From: Tissierella pigra
GTDB taxonomy: Bacteria > Bacillota > Clostridia > Tissierellales > Tissierellaceae
Assembly: GCF_009695605.1 (NCBI RefSeq)
Contig: NZ_VUNQ01000012.1
Coordinates: forward strand, 26,722 to 90,721
Direction of reading: 5' to 3'
Length of the DNA stretch: 64,000 nt
The notes beneath the pieces were generated by a model, which made no database searches, was not told the origin of the DNA, and was given only the letters and a program-made list of their open reading frames with translations. The translations under genes were made by a program, and so were the position numbers. Shown one piece after another: positions 61,049 to 64,000 of the stretch. Positions within the stretch are counted from its first letter, which is position 1. Each line of letters begins with the position of its first letter.

Positions 61049-62614
61049 TTAAAAATCGTCTTTAAATAGTTTTTCAATAGTATTTACATCATGTTCAAGT
61101 TTTAAAGGTTTTGTTGCGGGTCCCTCTAATACTTTTCCTTCATAGGAAAATCTTGAACCATGGCAAGGACAGTCCCAGGAATTTTCTGCGGAATTCCAAT
61201 TTAATTCGCATCCCATATGGGTACAAGTAGTATTTACTATATGGAGTTTCCCTTGGTAATCTCTATAGGCTCCTGCTCTTTTACCCTGAAATTCAAATAT
61301 CTTAGATTCTCCATTTTGTAAATTAATATCATTATCTGAGGATGATAATTTTCCTTTTAAAAGATGTTTTGCAACATCGGTATTTTCCACTATAAAGTTT
61401 TTTGAAGATGCTGCAATTGTTTTACGAGACGGATTGTATACATCTGCCCAGGGACTTTCACCTTTTATAACTAAATCTCTAATAATGATAGAAGCAACAG
61501 TACTGTTTGTCATACCCCATTTTTGAAAACCAGTAGCGATATAAAGATTTGGTGTATTTGAAGTAAAGTTTCCTATATAGGGAATACTATCTAAGGTCAT
61601 ACAATCTTGAGTAGACCACCTAAAAGGTATATCTTCCACAGTGAATAAATCATTTGCAAAATTCATTAATACTTCATAGTGTTTATTCATATCTTCTCCC
61701 TGACCAGTTTTATGACCCTCTCCTACTATAAGTATAAGTTCGCCATTTTCTGTATTTTCACATCTGATTGAACGAGAAGGCTCTTCTGCATTTATATACA
61801 TTCCACCTGGATATTTCTCTTTTGCTTTAATTCCAGTAATATAAGTTCTTGATGGGTAGATTCGAGTAAAATACATTCCATGCTTATTATAAAAGGGATA
61901 GTGAGATGCGATAATAACTTTCTCTGCATTTACTTTACTCCCATTTATAGTCGTAATAATGTAATTATCATTATTTTCTTCAATGTCCACTGCCATGGTC
62001 TGTTCATATATATGAACTCCTTTTTTATTTATATTCTTTGTTAAAGAATACAAATATTTAAGAGGATGAAACTGTGCTTGGTTATTGAATTTAATTGCTC
62101 CCTTAATAGGTATTGAAAATGGAATATCTTGTACGTAAGAAGCTTTAATTCCTAGTTCTAATGCTGCTTTAACTTCATCATGAATTTTTTCGATATATTC
62201 ATCTTGCTGGGTATATATAAAAGATGATTGAGAAATATAATTACAATCTATATTATATTCATTAGCAATTCTTTTAATCTCATGAATAGCAGTTTCATTT
62301 GCAGTAGCATATTGTTGAGCTAGTTCCTTTCCTACCTGCGATTGTAATTTATTATAAATAAGGTGATGCTGTGAAGTGATTTTTCCTGTTGTGTGGCCAG
62401 AGGTACCGTGACCTATATGATTTGCTTCTAAAACAGCGGTGCTTAGTCCCTCTTTATGTAGTTGATAAGCACATTGAATACCTGTCAGCCCCCCACCTAT
62501 AATGACTACATCTACATTAATATCTTCATTTAAAATAGGGTATTCAGCCAATGAAGTAGATAGAATCCAATAGGAAGCAGGTGTATTTTTAAAATACTTT
62601 TTATTATTAATCAT
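61049..62614 (-). CDS. FAD-dependent oxidoreductase with C-terminal Rieske domain
   Basis: A 521-residue protein. Residues 20-390 form a DAO-type FAD domain with VVIIGGGLTGIQCAYQLH and the GHGTSGHTTGKITSQHHLIY stretch; residues 430-520 form a Rieske [2Fe-2S] domain with CTHMGCEL and CPCHGSRF. Start 62614 follows GGAGGATAAT. Such fusions occur in Firmicutes and are of unknown substrate; sequence does not decide between amine and other donors. Soluble by lack of membrane segments. Confidence 0.9.
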   Translation of the reverse strand: MINNKKYFKNTPASYWILSTSLAEYPILNEDINVDVVIIGGGLTGIQCAYQLHKEGLSTAVLEANHIGHGTSGHTTGKITSQHHLIYNKLQSQVGKELAQQYATANETAIHEIKRIANEYNIDCNYISQSSFIYTQQDEYIEKIHDEVKAALELGIKASYVQDIPFSIPIKGAIKFNNQAQFHPLKYLYSLTKNINKKGVHIYEQTMAVDIEENNDNYIITTINGSKVNAEKVIIASHYPFYNKHGMYFTRIYPSRTYITGIKAKEKYPGGMYINAEEPSRSIRCENTENGELILIVGEGHKTGQGEDMNKHYEVLMNFANDLFTVEDIPFRWSTQDCMTLDSIPYIGNFTSNTPNLYIATGFQKWGMTNSTVASIIIRDLVIKGESPWADVYNPSRKTIAASSKNFIVENTDVAKHLLKGKLSSSDNDINLQNGESKIFEFQGKRAGAYRDYQGKLHIVNTTCTHMGCELNWNSAENSWDCPCHGSRFSYEGKVLEGPATKPLKLEHDVNTIEKLFKDDF

Positions 62615-62739
62615 TATATTATCCTCCATATATGAAATTTCAATATATTTATTCTCTGCCTATATGATAAAAAATATTCCCAATATATGTCCATGGACAT
62701 ATATGGATAAATATACCTTGAATATTTTTAAAAATTTGT

Positions 62740-62768
62740 TTGCAAATCATAAAAAACCATGGTATACT
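62740..62768 (+). promoter_or_regulatory. rRNA promoter P1
   Basis: TTGCAA, 17 bases, then TATACT, upstream of the 16S gene. Confidence 0.75.
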
Positions 62769-62845
62769 AAATATCCAGTCAAAAATGGCTGGAAAGTTGA
62801 TGGAAATTAAGTTTTGAAATAAAATAAAAAACTTATAAAAAACCG

Positions 62846-62874
62846 TTGACAGTAATAAACAAAAATGTTATTAT
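62846..62874 (+). promoter_or_regulatory. rRNA promoter P2
   Basis: TTGACA, 17 bases, then TATTAT, 106 bases after P1. Tandem promoters at this spacing are usual for clostridial rrn operons. The 62875-62991 leader holds a GTTCC...GGAAC hairpin (62881-62899), probably part of RNA processing or antitermination. Confidence 0.82.
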
Positions 62875-62991
62875 AAGAAAGTTCCCTCGAGAGAGGAACG
62901 AGAACCTAGAAAACTAAACAGTGTGAGAAACTTTGAATTATAAAAAGTAACACATGAAACAACAGTCAGCAAATTTGAGCTAATCAGACTT

Positions 62992-64000
<1,009 letters not shown>

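Noticed and set aside
62615..62991. tRNA gene in the rRNA leader
   Set aside because: No cloverleaf with CCA end or GTTCGAATC-type T-loop could be traced.

Overview
The window comes from a low-GC Gram-positive anaerobe of the class Clostridia. This rests on strong AT richness, TTG and GTG starts behind AGGAGG-type ribosome binding sites, the Firmicutes-style gene order of the ethanolamine locus, 2-hydroxyacyl-CoA dehydratase activator-type genes, and a 16S rRNA 5' part that reads as Clostridia and resembles Tissierellales. I cannot name a genus without a database.

Layout. (1) 1-12320: an ethanolamine-utilisation bacterial microcompartment operon, all on the + strand: eutG (5' end outside the window), eutS, eutA, eutB, eutC, eutL, a BMC shell protein with a nucleic-acid-binding-like tail, eutE, eutM, an eutT-like gene, a pduL-type phosphotransacylase, a eut conserved gene, eutN, eutH and eutQ. 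Ethanolamine enters through EutH, EutBC splits it to acetaldehyde and ammonia, EutA repairs EutBC, EutE makes acetyl-CoA, EutG makes ethanol, the PduL-type enzyme makes acetyl phosphate, and EutS/L/M/N form the shell. (2) 12400-34970: regulators, transporters and stress or resistance genes: an ElaA-type GNAT, an HD hydrolase, an inducible erm with leader peptide and two attenuators, a MarR/flavodoxin pair, a heterodimeric ABC exporter, an HSP90-like plus helical-repeat pair, a MerR regulator, a split chromate transporter with LysR, two DUF3841 genes, a PadR/DUF2812 pair, a MATE pump with a structured leader, a B3/B4 and a radical-SAM gene, and an AbrB/macrolide-type glycosyltransferase pair. 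(3) 34970-43090: an accessory region with broken GNAT and transposase genes (IS256, IS110 and another family), within which lies a class III lanthipeptide locus: a 32-residue precursor gene, a broken IS110 element, a possible truncated second precursor, a LanKC synthetase and an ABC exporter. (4) 43090-54330: TetR with a divergent ABC-2 exporter, an RsgA paralogue behind a leader-peptide attenuator, a double GNAT, a methyltransferase, a phosphoribosyltransferase-like protein, a solitary sodium-pump beta subunit, and a KdpD/KdpE-like two-component pair without kdp structural genes. (5) 54340-64000: mnmA, a 2-hydroxyacid dehydrogenase, a cytoplasmic zinc phospholipase C-like protein, thpR, a three-gene acyl-CoA dehydratase activase set, a Rieske/FAD oxidoreductase, and the 5' two thirds of a 16S rRNA gene behind tandem promoters.

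The strongest candidates for something undescribed are the lanthipeptide precursor with its IS-split locus, the two translation-sensing attenuators (erm and rsgA), the HSP90-like/helical-repeat pair flanked by repeats of a MerR promoter, the unidentified structured leader of the MATE gene, and the shell protein with a SAP/Rho-N-like tail. All functions are read from sequence patterns and family knowledge; no database search or folding program was run.
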